Source: Clostridiales bacterium (lineage in GTDB: Bacteria > Bacillota > Clostridia > Oscillospirales > Acutalibacteraceae). From it: a stretch of 64,000 bases of DNA. The notes beneath the pieces are model-generated. The model worked only from the letters and a program-made list of their open reading frames with translations. It had not been told where the DNA came from and made no database searches. Below, in pieces: positions 9,434-17,726 of the stretch. Numbering within the stretch: the stretch's first letter is position 1; every line of letters starts with the position of its first letter. Both the position numbers and the translations under genes were made by a program. The stretch spans positions 124,001 through 188,000 of the forward strand of contig JAILOG010000016.1 in NCBI GenBank assembly GCA_024690965.1, written 5' to 3'.

Positions 9434-9462
9434 TTTACAAATTTGAAATTTAGTATTATACT
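9434..9462 (+). promoter_or_regulatory. Sigma-A promoter for the XRE regulator
   Basis: TTTACA at 9434-9439 and TATACT at 9457-9462 are separated by 17 bases. A second -10-like TATAAT lies at 9468-9473. Both fall within or beside the palindrome at 9452-9476. Confidence 0.65.
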
Positions 9463-9476
9463 ATCAGTATAATACT
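9452..9476. promoter_or_regulatory. 25-bp palindromic operator over the -10 element
   Basis: AGTATTATAC at 9452-9461 is perfectly repeated in inverted orientation at 9467-9476 around TATCA. It covers the -10 region of the promoter for the XRE gene 30 bases downstream. This geometry suggests that the XRE protein represses its own transcription. Confidence 0.6.
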
Positions 9477-9505
9477 TTAAGTAATAAAAGGACGGCTTAA
9501 ACGGA

Positions 9506-10198
9506 ATGGAAAATGATTTTGGCAGAATAATAACATTACTGCGAAAAGAACGAAAGCTTGCCCAAAAAAAAGTGGCTGCTGATCTTAATATATCACAGGC
9601 TCTGCTTTCTCATTACGAAAAAGGGATTCGCCATTGCCCGATAGATCTTATCTCAAAATTTGCCGATTATTATGACGTATCATGCGATTATCTGCTCGGC
9701 AGAACGCCCGATAAAAACGGTCAGATAATAAATTACGGCAAACTTACAGGTGATGAAAAAGGCAACATAAATCCAAATGATATAAATCCTCAGGCTATGC
9801 TTCCGTTGCTTAACAAAAGGGTTATATCAAGCAGCCTTAACGTCATTTACGGTATGCTTGAGGATATATCCAACAAATCGCTCACAAACGAGGTCTCATC
9901 ATATCTTAATATAGCGGTGTATAAAATGTTCAGGCAACTGTATGCCAGCAATCCCGATAATTTGGAGTGCTTCTTCTCTCTGCCCAAGTCCGAATATGCT
10001 TTTCTGTGCGACGCCGCACTTATAAACGGAGAACATTGTGTACATAACATCTGCAACGGCGTACAATCGGAAAAATATGAATCGGTAAGTAAGGACAAAA
10101 TGCCCCACATCTCTTATGATACAATTGAAAAAATGTATCCCGACGACAAGAACGGGCTTTTAAATCTTATAAAAGCGGTTGAAAAAAAGATAAGCTGA
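9506..10198 (+). CDS. XRE-family helix-turn-helix regulator
   Basis: A 230-residue transcription regulator. Residues 8-64 are a Cro/CI-type helix-turn-helix (LRKERKLAQKKVAADLNISQ, then LLSHYEKGIRHCPIDLISK and the usual closing DYYDVSCDYLLGRT). The remaining 165 residues match no domain I recognise and are probably a sensing or dimerisation region. The promoter is overlapped by a perfect palindrome, suggesting autoregulation. It stands alone between a leftward phosphatase gene and a converging glycosyltransferase, so its targets are unknown. The nearest Shine-Dalgarno-like AAAGGA is rather far (about 14 bases). Confidence 0.85.
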   Translation: MENDFGRIITLLRKERKLAQKKVAADLNISQALLSHYEKGIRHCPIDLISKFADYYDVSCDYLLGRTPDKNGQIINYGKLTGDEKGNINPNDINPQAMLPLLNKRVISSSLNVIYGMLEDISNKSLTNEVSSYLNIAVYKMFRQLYASNPDNLECFFSLPKSEYAFLCDAALINGEHCVHNICNGVQSEKYESVSKDKMPHISYDTIEKMYPDDKNGLLNLIKAVEKKIS

Positions 10199-10224
10199 GA
10201 ATATGTAACAAAGCTTTTTTGCTA

Positions 10225-10260
10225 AAAGGAAAGACATATCCCCTATGCCTTTCCTTTTTT
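10225..10260. terminator. Bidirectional terminator between XRE gene and glycosyltransferase
   Basis: AAAGGAAAG at 10225-10233 pairs with CTTTCC at 10249-10254, extended by ACATA/TATG in the stem, with a T run on the plus side and an A run on the other. It separates two convergent genes. Confidence 0.75.
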
Positions 10261-10264
10261 CATT

Positions 10265-11923
10265 TTACTTAATCATTAGATACAACGCCGCCGAAAGCAC
10301 ACAGAACACCGCACATAATGTATACGTAATATACAATGAGCAGGCTTGTAATGTTGCGGGCTTTTTGGCTCTTATATTCAGTTTGCGTTTTTCCTCTGTG
10401 TTCTCCGCGAAAGCTCCGATGGCAAAAGCACCGATAACAAGTGTTATAACAGCGTATCTGAAATCCTGAGAGCAAAAATGCGGATAATCAAAAGCAAATT
10501 TTACAAAGCTTATCAGAGTTATATAATATGCCCCGCCAAGCAAAAGCTTTTGCGCAAGGTTAACTATGCCATTGCGCTTTATAAGCAAAACGGCGACAAG
10601 TACAAATGAAGCTACACACAACAATATTGTAACCCAAAACAAAACGGTGGCTAAAGGAAGTATTGCCCCGTTTGTGGGGTCGTCAAGCTGATAATTGTAT
10701 TCTCCGAACAGAGAAGTTTTTATAAGCGTTACAAAAGGATTATATTCAAAATATGATTGTCCCCTTGAAATCTGCGCAGGAAAAGGATACGACAAAGGAG
10801 AATCTTTAAGGCTGAATAAGCGCTCAAAAATGCTGTAATTACCCAAATATTGTTCACTTGTGTCGCTCAGGCGCGGAACGTACGTTATTGCCACATTGTA
10901 TTTCAGTAAATTTCTTAGAACGTAAGATAGCCCGAGAGGCACACAAACAACGCCGAAACATAAATATTGCAAAATCATTTTACCGGTTGTTTTTTCGGAA
11001 GCTGATTGTGCTGATTTATCGGCTTTTACGCATTCTATAAGCTTAATTAAAAATACAGCGGCAATAGGCGGTGCAATAAGAGCTACGCTCAGCTTTGTAA
11101 GCATTCCCAAAGCGACAGACAAAGCTATAAAAATAATTCTTTTTGTTGATGGAGCTTTATACCAAACTATCGTATTGTAAATTGAAAGCAAAATAAACAG
11201 CACCGAAAGCATATCGTTATTGATACTGCCTGCAAGAATCAAAAATGTCGGGTGAAACGCTATTAATGAAATCGCCGCGACAAGCCCCCAAGACTTAAGC
11301 TTAAGCTCTCTGAAAATCTTAGAGCATACTATCATTGCCGCGCTGGAGTAGAACAAAGTGAGATACTGTATGCTTGCGACGCTTCTTGCATAGCTAAAGC
11401 CGAGCATCGTAAGAAAACGCATCCATACTGCGGCTATCATATGATGAAGCGGCGGATGATAAAACTGTGTTATTGTGGTCGGGTCAACATCTTTTAATTT
11501 TAATCCGTTTTCAAAAAAGTGTTGAATATAGCCCGCGTGACCTATACCGTCTTCAAATTTATATACATCGTGCTGGCGCTGTTTATAGGTTACACCGTTA
11601 ATTATGTTTACGTCTGTGTGCAACACATAACAGAGCCTTAACACAAACCCGGCAATAAGTATGAGTATAAGAGCTTTTTCGGGTGTGAGCTTTTTGTTTA
11701 AGGCAAAATATACTGCAACACCTGCCAAGACAGTTAAAGAAATAATACCTATCGCACCGGCACCAATATCACCTGTACTTTTATTAAAGATAAACGCAGC
11801 AAAAAAAGACAACAATCCGAAAATAGCAAAAGGATGCGGGATAATATCGTTTTTATCACGGTTTACCAAAGTATTATTCTTCGGTTTTTTCGCGCCTTTT
11901 CCGGTTGCGGAAGATTTAGCCAT
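10265..11923 (-). CDS. Multi-pass membrane glycosyltransferase (GT39/ArnT-like)
   Basis: A 552-residue integral membrane protein with about 11-12 hydrophobic segments and a Lys-rich cytoplasmic N-terminus. Between the second and third membrane segments lies a long loop with QFYHPPLHH, resembling the first extracellular loop of GT-C enzymes that use polyprenyl-phosphate sugars; FHPTFLILAGSINNDM is another family-like landmark. By inference it transfers a sugar from a lipid carrier to a protein or wall polymer outside the membrane. The acceptor is unknown. A strong AGGAGGT site lies 8 bases before the ATG. It is monocistronic. Confidence 0.75.
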   Translation of the reverse strand: MAKSSATGKGAKKPKNNTLVNRDKNDIIPHPFAIFGLLSFFAAFIFNKSTGDIGAGAIGIISLTVLAGVAVYFALNKKLTPEKALILILIAGFVLRLCYVLHTDVNIINGVTYKQRQHDVYKFEDGIGHAGYIQHFFENGLKLKDVDPTTITQFYHPPLHHMIAAVWMRFLTMLGFSYARSVASIQYLTLFYSSAAMIVCSKIFRELKLKSWGLVAAISLIAFHPTFLILAGSINNDMLSVLFILLSIYNTIVWYKAPSTKRIIFIALSVALGMLTKLSVALIAPPIAAVFLIKLIECVKADKSAQSASEKTTGKMILQYLCFGVVCVPLGLSYVLRNLLKYNVAITYVPRLSDTSEQYLGNYSIFERLFSLKDSPLSYPFPAQISRGQSYFEYNPFVTLIKTSLFGEYNYQLDDPTNGAILPLATVLFWVTILLCVASFVLVAVLLIKRNGIVNLAQKLLLGGAYYITLISFVKFAFDYPHFCSQDFRYAVITLVIGAFAIGAFAENTEEKRKLNIRAKKPATLQACSLYITYTLCAVFCVLSAALYLMIK

Positions 11924-12133
11924 TTGCCTGTACCTCCTGAAACTATAATTAATCGGATAATATTATAACACATATAATAAATTTTTGCCACTGTTTTTTG
12001 TTCATATAACTTTTTTTCGGGTTTTGTTCATATTTTTTATAAGCCGCTGTCAAAAAATACTTAGTCCAAAACGGTTATGCCGCTTGCACAAAAAATGAAT
12101 TTTGTGTGAGAAAAATAAATATATAAAGCAAAA

Positions 12134-12175
12134 AGCGCCGACGAATCAGCAAAATGATGCTAATTCATCGGGGCT
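12134..12175 (-). terminator. Terminator for the cysteine desulfurase transcript; gap 11924-12231
   Basis: Arms at 12134-12150 and 12159-12175 form a stem with a few mismatches and an 8-base loop, followed on the minus strand by a T-rich run. The 308-base gap from 11924 to 12231 otherwise holds an AT-rich leader for the glycosyltransferase and a small hairpin (CACAAAA/TTTTGTG near 12089-12108). No gene is seen in it. Confidence 0.65.
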
Positions 12176-12231
12176 GTTTTTATATGTGTTTCCATTATGT
12201 GAAAGAAATATAAACAGAATATACAGAGAAA

Positions 12232-13389
12232 TTAAAAAGATTTGTCCTGCTTGTTTACCGTTGCCAAATCGTTTATTGCACATATCGCCTTGTCAATATC
12301 ATCTTCCGTATTAAAAAATGAAAAGCTGAACCTGACTGCTCCCTGCTCTTTTGTGCCGAGCGCTTCATGCAATCTCGGCGCGCAGTGAGCGCCGGCTCTT
12401 GTCGCAATGTCATATTTATCGAATAATATATCAGCTACTTCGCCTGAATCCATATCGCCGATATTGAGTGTTACGATTGCTGCGTGCTCTCTTTCAAAAT
12501 TACCGTATACAGTCACATTTTTGATGCGCTTTACTCCAATGTAAAATCTTTGGGTGAGTAAGGCTTCTTTTTTTTGAATGTTTTTGAGACCTGTTTCATT
12601 GATAAAGTCTACAGCCGCGGAAAGACCCGCAATTCCGTGACTGTTCAATGTACCTGCTTCAAGGAGCGTCGGAAGCCTGTCAGGCTGAGTCTTACTGTAT
12701 GTTTGCACACCTGTACCTCCTACGATAAACGGGCGTATTTTAATATTCTCTCCTATACACATACCGCCCGTCCCCTGAGGTCCCATAAGTCCTTTGTGAC
12801 CGGTAAAGCAGAGAATGTCTATACCAAGCTGTTGCATATCAATATCTTGTGTGCCTGCTGTTTGGGCGGCGTCAACTATCAGCAAAATATTATGAGCGTG
12901 CGCAACCTCGCTTACTCTCTTTATATCGGTTATATTTCCCGTTAAATTGGAAGCGTGAGTACATACGATCGCCTTTGTGTTTGGCTTTATAAGGTTTTGA
13001 AAATCGTTATAATTCAAGTTGCCGCGTGTGTCGGACCTTACAAAATCTACTTCAATTCCCCACTCCGTCTGTAAACGGTAAAGCGGGCGCAAAACGGAAT
13101 TGTGCTCCAGATCCGTAGATATTACGTGATCGCCTTTTGACAAAACGCCGTTTATCGCGATATTCAACGACTCTGTAACATTGCCGGTAAAGACAACATG
13201 ATCGGCTCTTTTGCAATTAAAAAGCTCCGCAAGTTTTACTCTTGTATCATACACTGTGCGCGCGGCGTTCATGCTGCCGCTGTGCGCGCCTCTTGCCGTA
13301 TTTCCGAGCGTTTGCATGGCTTCAAGTACCGCTTTTGCTACGGTGGGCGGTTTTATGAGTGTAGTTGCGGCGTTATCAAGATATATCAT
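12232..13389 (-). CDS. Cysteine desulfurase-family protein of the selenium/molybdenum cluster
   Basis: A PLP-dependent class V aminotransferase-fold enzyme of 385 residues, resembling the subfamily typically encoded next to selenium-dependent molybdenum hydroxylase genes (EF2568-like). The PLP lysine is Lys199 in FTGHKGLMG, the PLP-pairing aspartate is Asp173 in VDAAQTAG, and the acceptor cysteine is Cys336 in RAGAHCAPRLHE. It probably mobilises sulfur or selenium for cofactor maturation. It lies 6 bases downstream of the ModE-type gene on the minus strand, so the two form an operon divergent from yqeC-yqeB-selD. Confidence 0.88.
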   Translation of the reverse strand: MIYLDNAATTLIKPPTVAKAVLEAMQTLGNTARGAHSGSMNAARTVYDTRVKLAELFNCKRADHVVFTGNVTESLNIAINGVLSKGDHVISTDLEHNSVLRPLYRLQTEWGIEVDFVRSDTRGNLNYNDFQNLIKPNTKAIVCTHASNLTGNITDIKRVSEVAHAHNILLIVDAAQTAGTQDIDMQQLGIDILCFTGHKGLMGPQGTGGMCIGENIKIRPFIVGGTGVQTYSKTQPDRLPTLLEAGTLNSHGIAGLSAAVDFINETGLKNIQKKEALLTQRFYIGVKRIKNVTVYGNFEREHAAIVTLNIGDMDSGEVADILFDKYDIATRAGAHCAPRLHEALGTKEQGAVRFSFSFFNTEDDIDKAICAINDLATVNKQDKSF

Positions 13390-13395
13390 ATATCA

Positions 13396-13764
13396 TCATT
13401 CCTTGCTGTCTTGCTTTTCTTTGTAAAATGAAAATTTCTTATCAAAAAGCTTGTCGGCGTATTTTTTAAGCTCTGCGCAGTATTCATCGTAAGCCGCCAG
13501 AATAGCTTTAGCGTCTTCCGTAAGCATCGCTCCGCCGCCGTTTTTGCCGCCTATGGTAGAGTTTAACAGCTTAAATCCAAGAGATTTTTCAGAGCTTTTA
13601 AGTATTGTCCACGCCTTAGAATATGCCATACCCATAGAAATTGCCGCGGAGCGCAAAGATTTGTGTTCATTAATGCGGTGCAAAAGCAAGGCAATACCGG
13701 GACCGAAGCATTTCTCATCGGTGAATAAACGAACTGAAATATTAGCGTGAAGCTTATTATCCAT
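13396..13764 (-). CDS. ModE N-terminal-type winged-helix regulator
   Basis: A 122-residue DNA-binding protein equal to the winged-helix half of ModE, the molybdate-responsive regulator. Landmarks are FGPGIALLLHRINEHKSL, then AAISMGMAYSKAWTILKSSE and GGKNGGGAMLTEDAKAIL, with a short C-terminal helix. The molybdate-binding TOBE/MOP domains of full-length ModE are absent, so how it would sense molybdenum is unclear. The position, heading the desulfurase operon and divergent to the Se/Mo maturation genes, suggests control of the island. A GGAG site precedes the ATG. Confidence 0.87.
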   Translation of the reverse strand: MDNKLHANISVRLFTDEKCFGPGIALLLHRINEHKSLRSAAISMGMAYSKAWTILKSSEKSLGFKLLNSTIGGKNGGGAMLTEDAKAILAAYDEYCAELKKYADKLFDKKFSFYKEKQDSKE

Positions 13765-13847
13765 ATTCCTGCACTCCTTTTACTGCTTGTCTTTGCCTTA
13801 TTATATCCCGTTTTTACTCTGCAGTCAATGTTGTGTGTTAAATATCC

Positions 13848-13876
13848 TTGAAAACCTGTTATACATTTGTTATAAT
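13848..13876 (+). promoter_or_regulatory. Strong sigma-A promoter for the Se/Mo maturation operon
   Basis: TTGAAA at 13848-13853 and TATAAT at 13871-13876 are separated by 17 bases. It lies in the divergent gap between the ModE-type gene and the Se/S carrier-like gene and would drive the rightward run through yqeC, yqeB and selD. Confidence 0.8.
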
Positions 13877-13940
13877 GTAGGCGTTGTATTTTTATAAGAA
13901 TATCAGTAATGCATTTGCGGATAAAAAGGGCGAAATTAAA

Positions 13941-14177
13941 ATGAGAGAAAAGCAAAAATATATCTTGATAACCTTTTACACAACAGCCGAAGCCATGGCT
14001 ACCGAAAAACTTTGCAAAGAACAAGATATTGAGGGAAAATTAATATCTGCTCCGCGCGCGCTTACTGCCGACTGCGGAATAGCGTGGCGTTCGGCTCCCA
14101 AATTCAGTGAACGGCTGAAAACCGCTTTGAATGACGCCGGAATAGAATTTGCGGGATTTCACGAAATCATGATTTGA
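13941..14177 (+). CDS. DUF3343 putative Se/S carrier-like protein
   Basis: A 78-residue protein of the DUF3343 family, named a putative selenium/sulfur carrier. The typical pattern is present: an N-terminal beta strand (YILITFYTTAEAMATEKLCK), a GKLISAPRALTADCGIAW segment holding the single conserved cysteine, and a closing GFHEIM. Small size and one cysteine fit a persulfide or perselenide carrier, but biochemical proof is not something I can cite. It opens the rightward Se/Mo operon, 27 bases before yqeC. The start at 13941 is preferred because the homology begins there. Confidence 0.85.
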   Translation: MREKQKYILITFYTTAEAMATEKLCKEQDIEGKLISAPRALTADCGIAWRSAPKFSERLKTALNDAGIEFAGFHEIMI

Positions 14178-14204
14178 ATAAACAGATATGAAGGAACAGC
14201 GAAA

Positions 14205-14879
14205 ATGAAAATATCTAAAATGCTTGGTATAAAACCCGGTATGACCGCACTTATAGGCGGCGGCGGAAAAACCACATTAATGTACAAACTTGCAAACGAG
14301 CTGTCGGATTTAGGAAGCGTTATTATCTGCACATCAACTAAGATTTACGAGCCTGAAAATTTCTGTGTTTTAACGGACACGTCCGAAGAAACCATTTTCA
14401 AAGCGTTACAAAAACACAGGGTAATCTGCGTCGGTACAAAAACCACCGGGGGTAAGCTTACATCCCCCAATATAGGATTTGAAAAACTAAAAAGGCTTGC
14501 TGATTATATTATAGTTGAAGCAGACGGAGCGCATAGGCTTCCGCTTAAAGCTCACACGGAGTATGAGCCTGTTATTCCCGAAAGCATAAACCTGACTGTG
14601 CTTGTAATGGGAGCGGATGCTTTCGGAAATCCGATATCACAAATTTGCCACAGACCGGAATTGTATGCAAAAATTGCGGGAGTTGACATACACTCCCGCG
14701 TAACACCGGAAACTGTAAAGCGTGTTATAACAAAAGAGAACTTGGGAGACTGTTTATATATAAATAAAGCTGAAGATGAAGCGGCTTTAAATATTGCGCG
14801 TACACTTGCAAGTATGCTTGATATGCCGGTTGTTGCCGGCAGTCTTAAAAAGGAGGAATACATATGCTTGCGCTCATAA
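14205..14879 (+). CDS. yqeC: Selenium-dependent hydroxylase accessory protein YqeC
   Basis: A 224-residue protein of the YqeC family, found with selenium-dependent molybdenum hydroxylases and thought to act in maturation of their labile selenium cofactor. The P-loop GGGGKTT is at residues 18-24; further landmarks are CTSTKIYEP, GTKTTGGKLTSP and VEADGAHRLPLKAH. The mechanism is unproven. The gene overlaps yqeB by 16 bases and shares its operon with DUF3343, yqeB and selD. Confidence 0.92.
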   Translation: MKISKMLGIKPGMTALIGGGGKTTLMYKLANELSDLGSVIICTSTKIYEPENFCVLTDTSEETIFKALQKHRVICVGTKTTGGKLTSPNIGFEKLKRLADYIIVEADGAHRLPLKAHTEYEPVIPESINLTVLVMGADAFGNPISQICHRPELYAKIAGVDIHSRVTPETVKRVITKENLGDCLYINKAEDEAALNIARTLASMLDMPVVAGSLKKEEYICLRS

Positions 14880-15661
14880 GAGGAGCCGGAGACCTGGCGA
14901 GTGGTATAGCTCTGCGGCTTTGGCATTGCGGATTCGACGTTATAATGACTGACATAGAACATCCCACAAGCATAAGGCGCACCGTATCTTTTTCGGAAGC
15001 TGTTGTAAGGAGGAGAACAGATGTGGAAGATGTGAGCGCACAGCTTGCGGAAAACATAACTCATGCAAGAGAGCTTATGAAAAGAGATATTTTGCCTGTG
15101 TTTGCCGATCCCGAGTGCAAATGCCGTAAAGAGCTTAATCCTGATGTTTTGATAGACGCTATACTTGCAAAGCGTAATTTGGGAACCAAAATAACTGACG
15201 CTCCTATTGTCATAGGCGTGGGACCGGGATTTGAGGCAGGCGTGGATTGTCACGCCGTTGTGGAAACAATGAGAGGTCACACATTAGGGCGTGTGATTTA
15301 TGAAGGCAGCGCGCTACCAAATACTAATATTCCCGGGCTTATCGGCGGCTTCGCGGGTGAGCGTGTACTTCGCGCGCCGGACGACGGCGTTTTCAAAGGA
15401 ACTCACAGTATCGGCAATGAAGTTGTCGCAGGTGACATAGTGGGCTATGTGGGCGACAAGCCAATGAAATGCACTATAAGCGGAGTTTTGCGCGGCTTGC
15501 TCGCGGACGGAACTAAAACTTACAAAGGCATGAAAGCCGGGGATGTTGACCCGAGAGGGAAAAAAGAGTACTGTTATACCGTATCGGACAAGGCGCTGGC
15601 AATTGCGGGCGGTGTTTTGGAGGCAATACTTCATTTATATACAGAAAAAGGGGGATTTTAA
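14864..15661 (+). CDS. yqeB: Selenium-dependent molybdenum hydroxylase maturation protein YqeB
   Basis: A 265-residue member of the EF2563/YqeB family, a marker of organisms that place selenium in molybdenum hydroxylases. A Rossmann-like N-terminus (IRGAGDLASGIALRLWHCGF) resembles the XdhC/CoxI group. DPECKCRKELNPDVLIDAIL and IGVGPGFEAGVDCHAVVET are family signatures. A classic AGGAGG-like site lies inside yqeC, and the stop codon is one base before selD. It is thought to help insert selenium into the molybdopterin centre; this is family knowledge by association rather than a solved mechanism. Confidence 0.93.
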   Translation: MLALIRGAGDLASGIALRLWHCGFDVIMTDIEHPTSIRRTVSFSEAVVRRRTDVEDVSAQLAENITHARELMKRDILPVFADPECKCRKELNPDVLIDAILAKRNLGTKITDAPIVIGVGPGFEAGVDCHAVVETMRGHTLGRVIYEGSALPNTNIPGLIGGFAGERVLRAPDDGVFKGTHSIGNEVVAGDIVGYVGDKPMKCTISGVLRGLLADGTKTYKGMKAGDVDPRGKKEYCYTVSDKALAIAGGVLEAILHLYTEKGGF

Positions 15662-15662
15662 C

Positions 15663-16700
15663 ATGGAGAATAAAGTGAAGCTTACAAAACTTGCGAACTG
15701 TGCGGGCTGCGGCGCAAAAGTTGGCGCAGGGGTGCTCGCAAAGCTGCTTGAAGGAATAAAAGTACGAAGCGATCCCAATCTTCTTGTAGGCTTTGACAAA
15801 AGCGATGATGCAAGTGTATATAAAGTTTCCGATGAGCTTGCTCTTGTTCAGACAGTAGACTTCTTTCCGCCTATAGCAGATGACCCCTACACATTCGGCG
15901 CGATAGCCGCAACAAACGCTCTGTCTGATGTGTACGCAATGGGCGGTGAGCCCAAGCTTGCGCTGAATATTATGGCTGTGCCGAAGGACTTGCCGAAGGA
16001 AGCCGTGCATCAAATATTGCGCGGCGGCTATGACAAAGCATACGAGGCAGGCGCGATAATAACGGGCGGTCACAGTATTTTAGACGATGAGCCGAAATAC
16101 GGTCTTGCCGTTACGGGATTCGTTCATCCCGATAAAGTGCTTACAAACAGCGGCGCAAAAGACGGGGATGTTTTGCTGCTCACAAAGCCCATAGGCATAG
16201 GAATTTTGACAACAGCTGCTAAAGCTGATTTGGTGCCTAAAGAGACAATGAGTTTTGCTTTTAAGCTTATGACTACACTTAATAAATCCGCGCGAGACGC
16301 AATGGTAAAATACCGTGTCCACTCTTGCACCGATGTGACAGGCTTTGCCCTTTTGGGACACAGCTGTGAAATGGCGCAGGGCAGTGATGTTGAAATACAC
16401 CTGAACGTAGACGATATAGACCTGATTGAAGAATCTTTGGAGTTTGCGCGCATGGGTATTTTGCCCGAGGGTATGTACCGTAACAGAAGCTTTGCCGAGG
16501 CATATGTAGACAGCGGGGAAATTGAGCTTGCAAAACAGGATATGCTCTATGATCCGCAAACGTCGGGCGGCTTGCTTATCGCTGTGCATCCCGATGACGC
16601 CGACGCGTTGTTTGAGGAGCTTAAAGGTGTTGTTCCCTCGGCTCAAAAAATAGGCACGGTAAAAAAGTACAGCGGCGGCGCACGTATTTATTTGCATTAA
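15663..16700 (+). CDS. selD: Selenide, water dikinase
   Basis: SelD makes selenophosphate from selenide and ATP, the activated selenium donor for selenocysteine, selenouridine and selenium cofactors. The protein has 345 residues. Aligned to E. coli SelD, the catalytic cysteine is Cys16 and the essential lysine Lys19 in CAGCGAK; the second cysteine (E. coli Cys19) is alanine here, a position known not to be essential. No in-frame TGA is used. Later motifs are GFDKSDDASVY, GGHSI and YDPQTSGGLL. GGGGG lies ahead of the ATG at 15663. No selA, selB or tRNA-Sec is in the window. Confidence 0.96.
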   Translation: MENKVKLTKLANCAGCGAKVGAGVLAKLLEGIKVRSDPNLLVGFDKSDDASVYKVSDELALVQTVDFFPPIADDPYTFGAIAATNALSDVYAMGGEPKLALNIMAVPKDLPKEAVHQILRGGYDKAYEAGAIITGGHSILDDEPKYGLAVTGFVHPDKVLTNSGAKDGDVLLLTKPIGIGILTTAAKADLVPKETMSFAFKLMTTLNKSARDAMVKYRVHSCTDVTGFALLGHSCEMAQGSDVEIHLNVDDIDLIEESLEFARMGILPEGMYRNRSFAEAYVDSGEIELAKQDMLYDPQTSGGLLIAVHPDDADALFEELKGVVPSAQKIGTVKKYSGGARIYLH

Positions 16701-16737
16701 GAAGATTCTTGTATTATATTTTTAGGTAGGTGAAATA

Positions 16738-17640
16738 ATGTCATCTGTTACGCTTAAACAACTGGAAGCTTTTGTGGCGGTTGCCGAACACGGTAGCTTT
16801 TCACGCGCGGCGGAATCGGTATTTTTAAGCCAATCTACGCTGAGCGCGCATGTAAGTGAGCTGTCAAACACATTAGGCAGACAGCTGTTTGTAAGAGAAA
16901 ACAGGCACTACTTGCGCTTAACGCCTGAGGGCGAGCGTGTATATCCCATAGCCAAAAGAATACTTTTCGACTGCGGAGAGCTTACAGTCCTTTTTGAGAA
17001 AAAGCACAGCGGCAACAGGTTGCTTTTAGGCGCATCTACAGTGCCTTCACAATGTATTTTGCCTTCATATATTGAGATATTTAAAAAAGAAAAACCCGAT
17101 ACCCGATTTGAGATAAGGGGCGGCGACTCGGCGGAGATACACAGGCTTTTAAAAGAGGGCGCGGTGCGTATAGGGTTTGTCGGCGCGGTAATGGAAACAG
17201 ACGGGTATGCATATATTCCGGTTGCGGATGATAAGCTTGTGCTTATAACACAGAATAATACTCACTTTAAAAAGCTGAAAAAACACGGTGCGCTCGGCAG
17301 AAATCTTTTAAATAATCCCATGATAGTGCGTGAGGACGGTTCAGGAACAGACCGAACTCTTGATAACTACTTAAGCGGAATAGGTAATTCTGTAAAGGAG
17401 CTTGATATAGCGGCAAGAGTGAATAATCTTGAAACCCAAAAGCAAATGGTAAAGCGTGGAGTGGGCGTTGCCGTAATGTCTGAGCTTGCAGCAGAACAAG
17501 AAGTGATATCGGGAGAATTGCTTAAATTTGAGATGGATGAAAAACCTCTTTGCAGAAAAATATACATGGTTTATAAAAATGATATTTCCTTGAGTGATAC
17601 GGAACAGGCGTTTGTGTCTCGATTTGTAAAAGAAGATTGA
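16738..17640 (+). CDS. LysR-family regulator of the selenium island
   Basis: A 300-residue LysR-type transcription factor: N-terminal winged helix (LKQLEAFVAVAEHGSFSRAA, SQSTLSAHVSELSNTLG) and a C-terminal effector-binding domain with the usual VKRGVGVAVMSELAAEQEV. Homologues in this context are linked to selenium metabolism. It lies 37 bases after selD and immediately before yedE, where an inverted repeat sits at the distance from the promoter expected for a LysR-type binding site. The effector (selenite, selenide or cysteine) is unknown. Confidence 0.88.
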   Translation: MSSVTLKQLEAFVAVAEHGSFSRAAESVFLSQSTLSAHVSELSNTLGRQLFVRENRHYLRLTPEGERVYPIAKRILFDCGELTVLFEKKHSGNRLLLGASTVPSQCILPSYIEIFKKEKPDTRFEIRGGDSAEIHRLLKEGAVRIGFVGAVMETDGYAYIPVADDKLVLITQNNTHFKKLKKHGALGRNLLNNPMIVREDGSGTDRTLDNYLSGIGNSVKELDIAARVNNLETQKQMVKRGVGVAVMSELAAEQEVISGELLKFEMDEKPLCRKIYMVYKNDISLSDTEQAFVSRFVKED

Positions 17641-17641
17641 G

Positions 17642-17666
17642 CTATTATCGAAAAAGTCGATAATAG
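17642..17666. promoter_or_regulatory. Inverted repeat, likely LysR-type binding site upstream of yedE
   Basis: CTATTATCGA at 17642-17651 and TCGATAATAG at 17657-17666 are perfect inverted arms around AAAAG. A third copy of TTATCGA lies at 17674-17680. Counting from the yedE promoter, the repeat centres near -72 and the extra half-site near -49, matching recognition and activation sites of LysR regulators. It could also form a weak hairpin after lysR. Confidence 0.55.
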
Positions 17667-17690
17667 TTTAAATTTATCGAAATAATATGT

Positions 17691-17719
17691 TTGACATACA
17701 CACCGTTGTATTTTAGAAT
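17691..17719 (+). promoter_or_regulatory. Sigma-A promoter for yedE-yedF
   Basis: A perfect TTGACA at 17691-17696 and TAGAAT at 17714-17719 with a 17-base spacer. It lies about 90 bases before the yedE ATG. Confidence 0.8.
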
Positions 17720-17726
17720 AAATAAC

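Noticed and set aside
12102..12314. 70-codon rightward frame in the gap before the cysteine desulfurase
   Set aside because: It runs through the terminator hairpin and into the antisense of the desulfurase, with no ribosome site.
14552..15280. Long leftward open frame (242 codons) opposite yqeC/yqeB
   Set aside because: It lies fully antisense to two well-recognised genes, has no ribosome site and its protein is Cys/His/Tyr-rich without any known motif.
15543..15662. Longer SelD with a 40-residue N-terminal extension
   Set aside because: The extension overlaps yqeB in another frame, and the ATG at 15663 has a ribosome site and matches known SelD starts.
16080..16697. Leftward open frame (205 codons) opposite selD
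   Set aside because: Antisense shadow of selD with atypical composition and no family resemblance.
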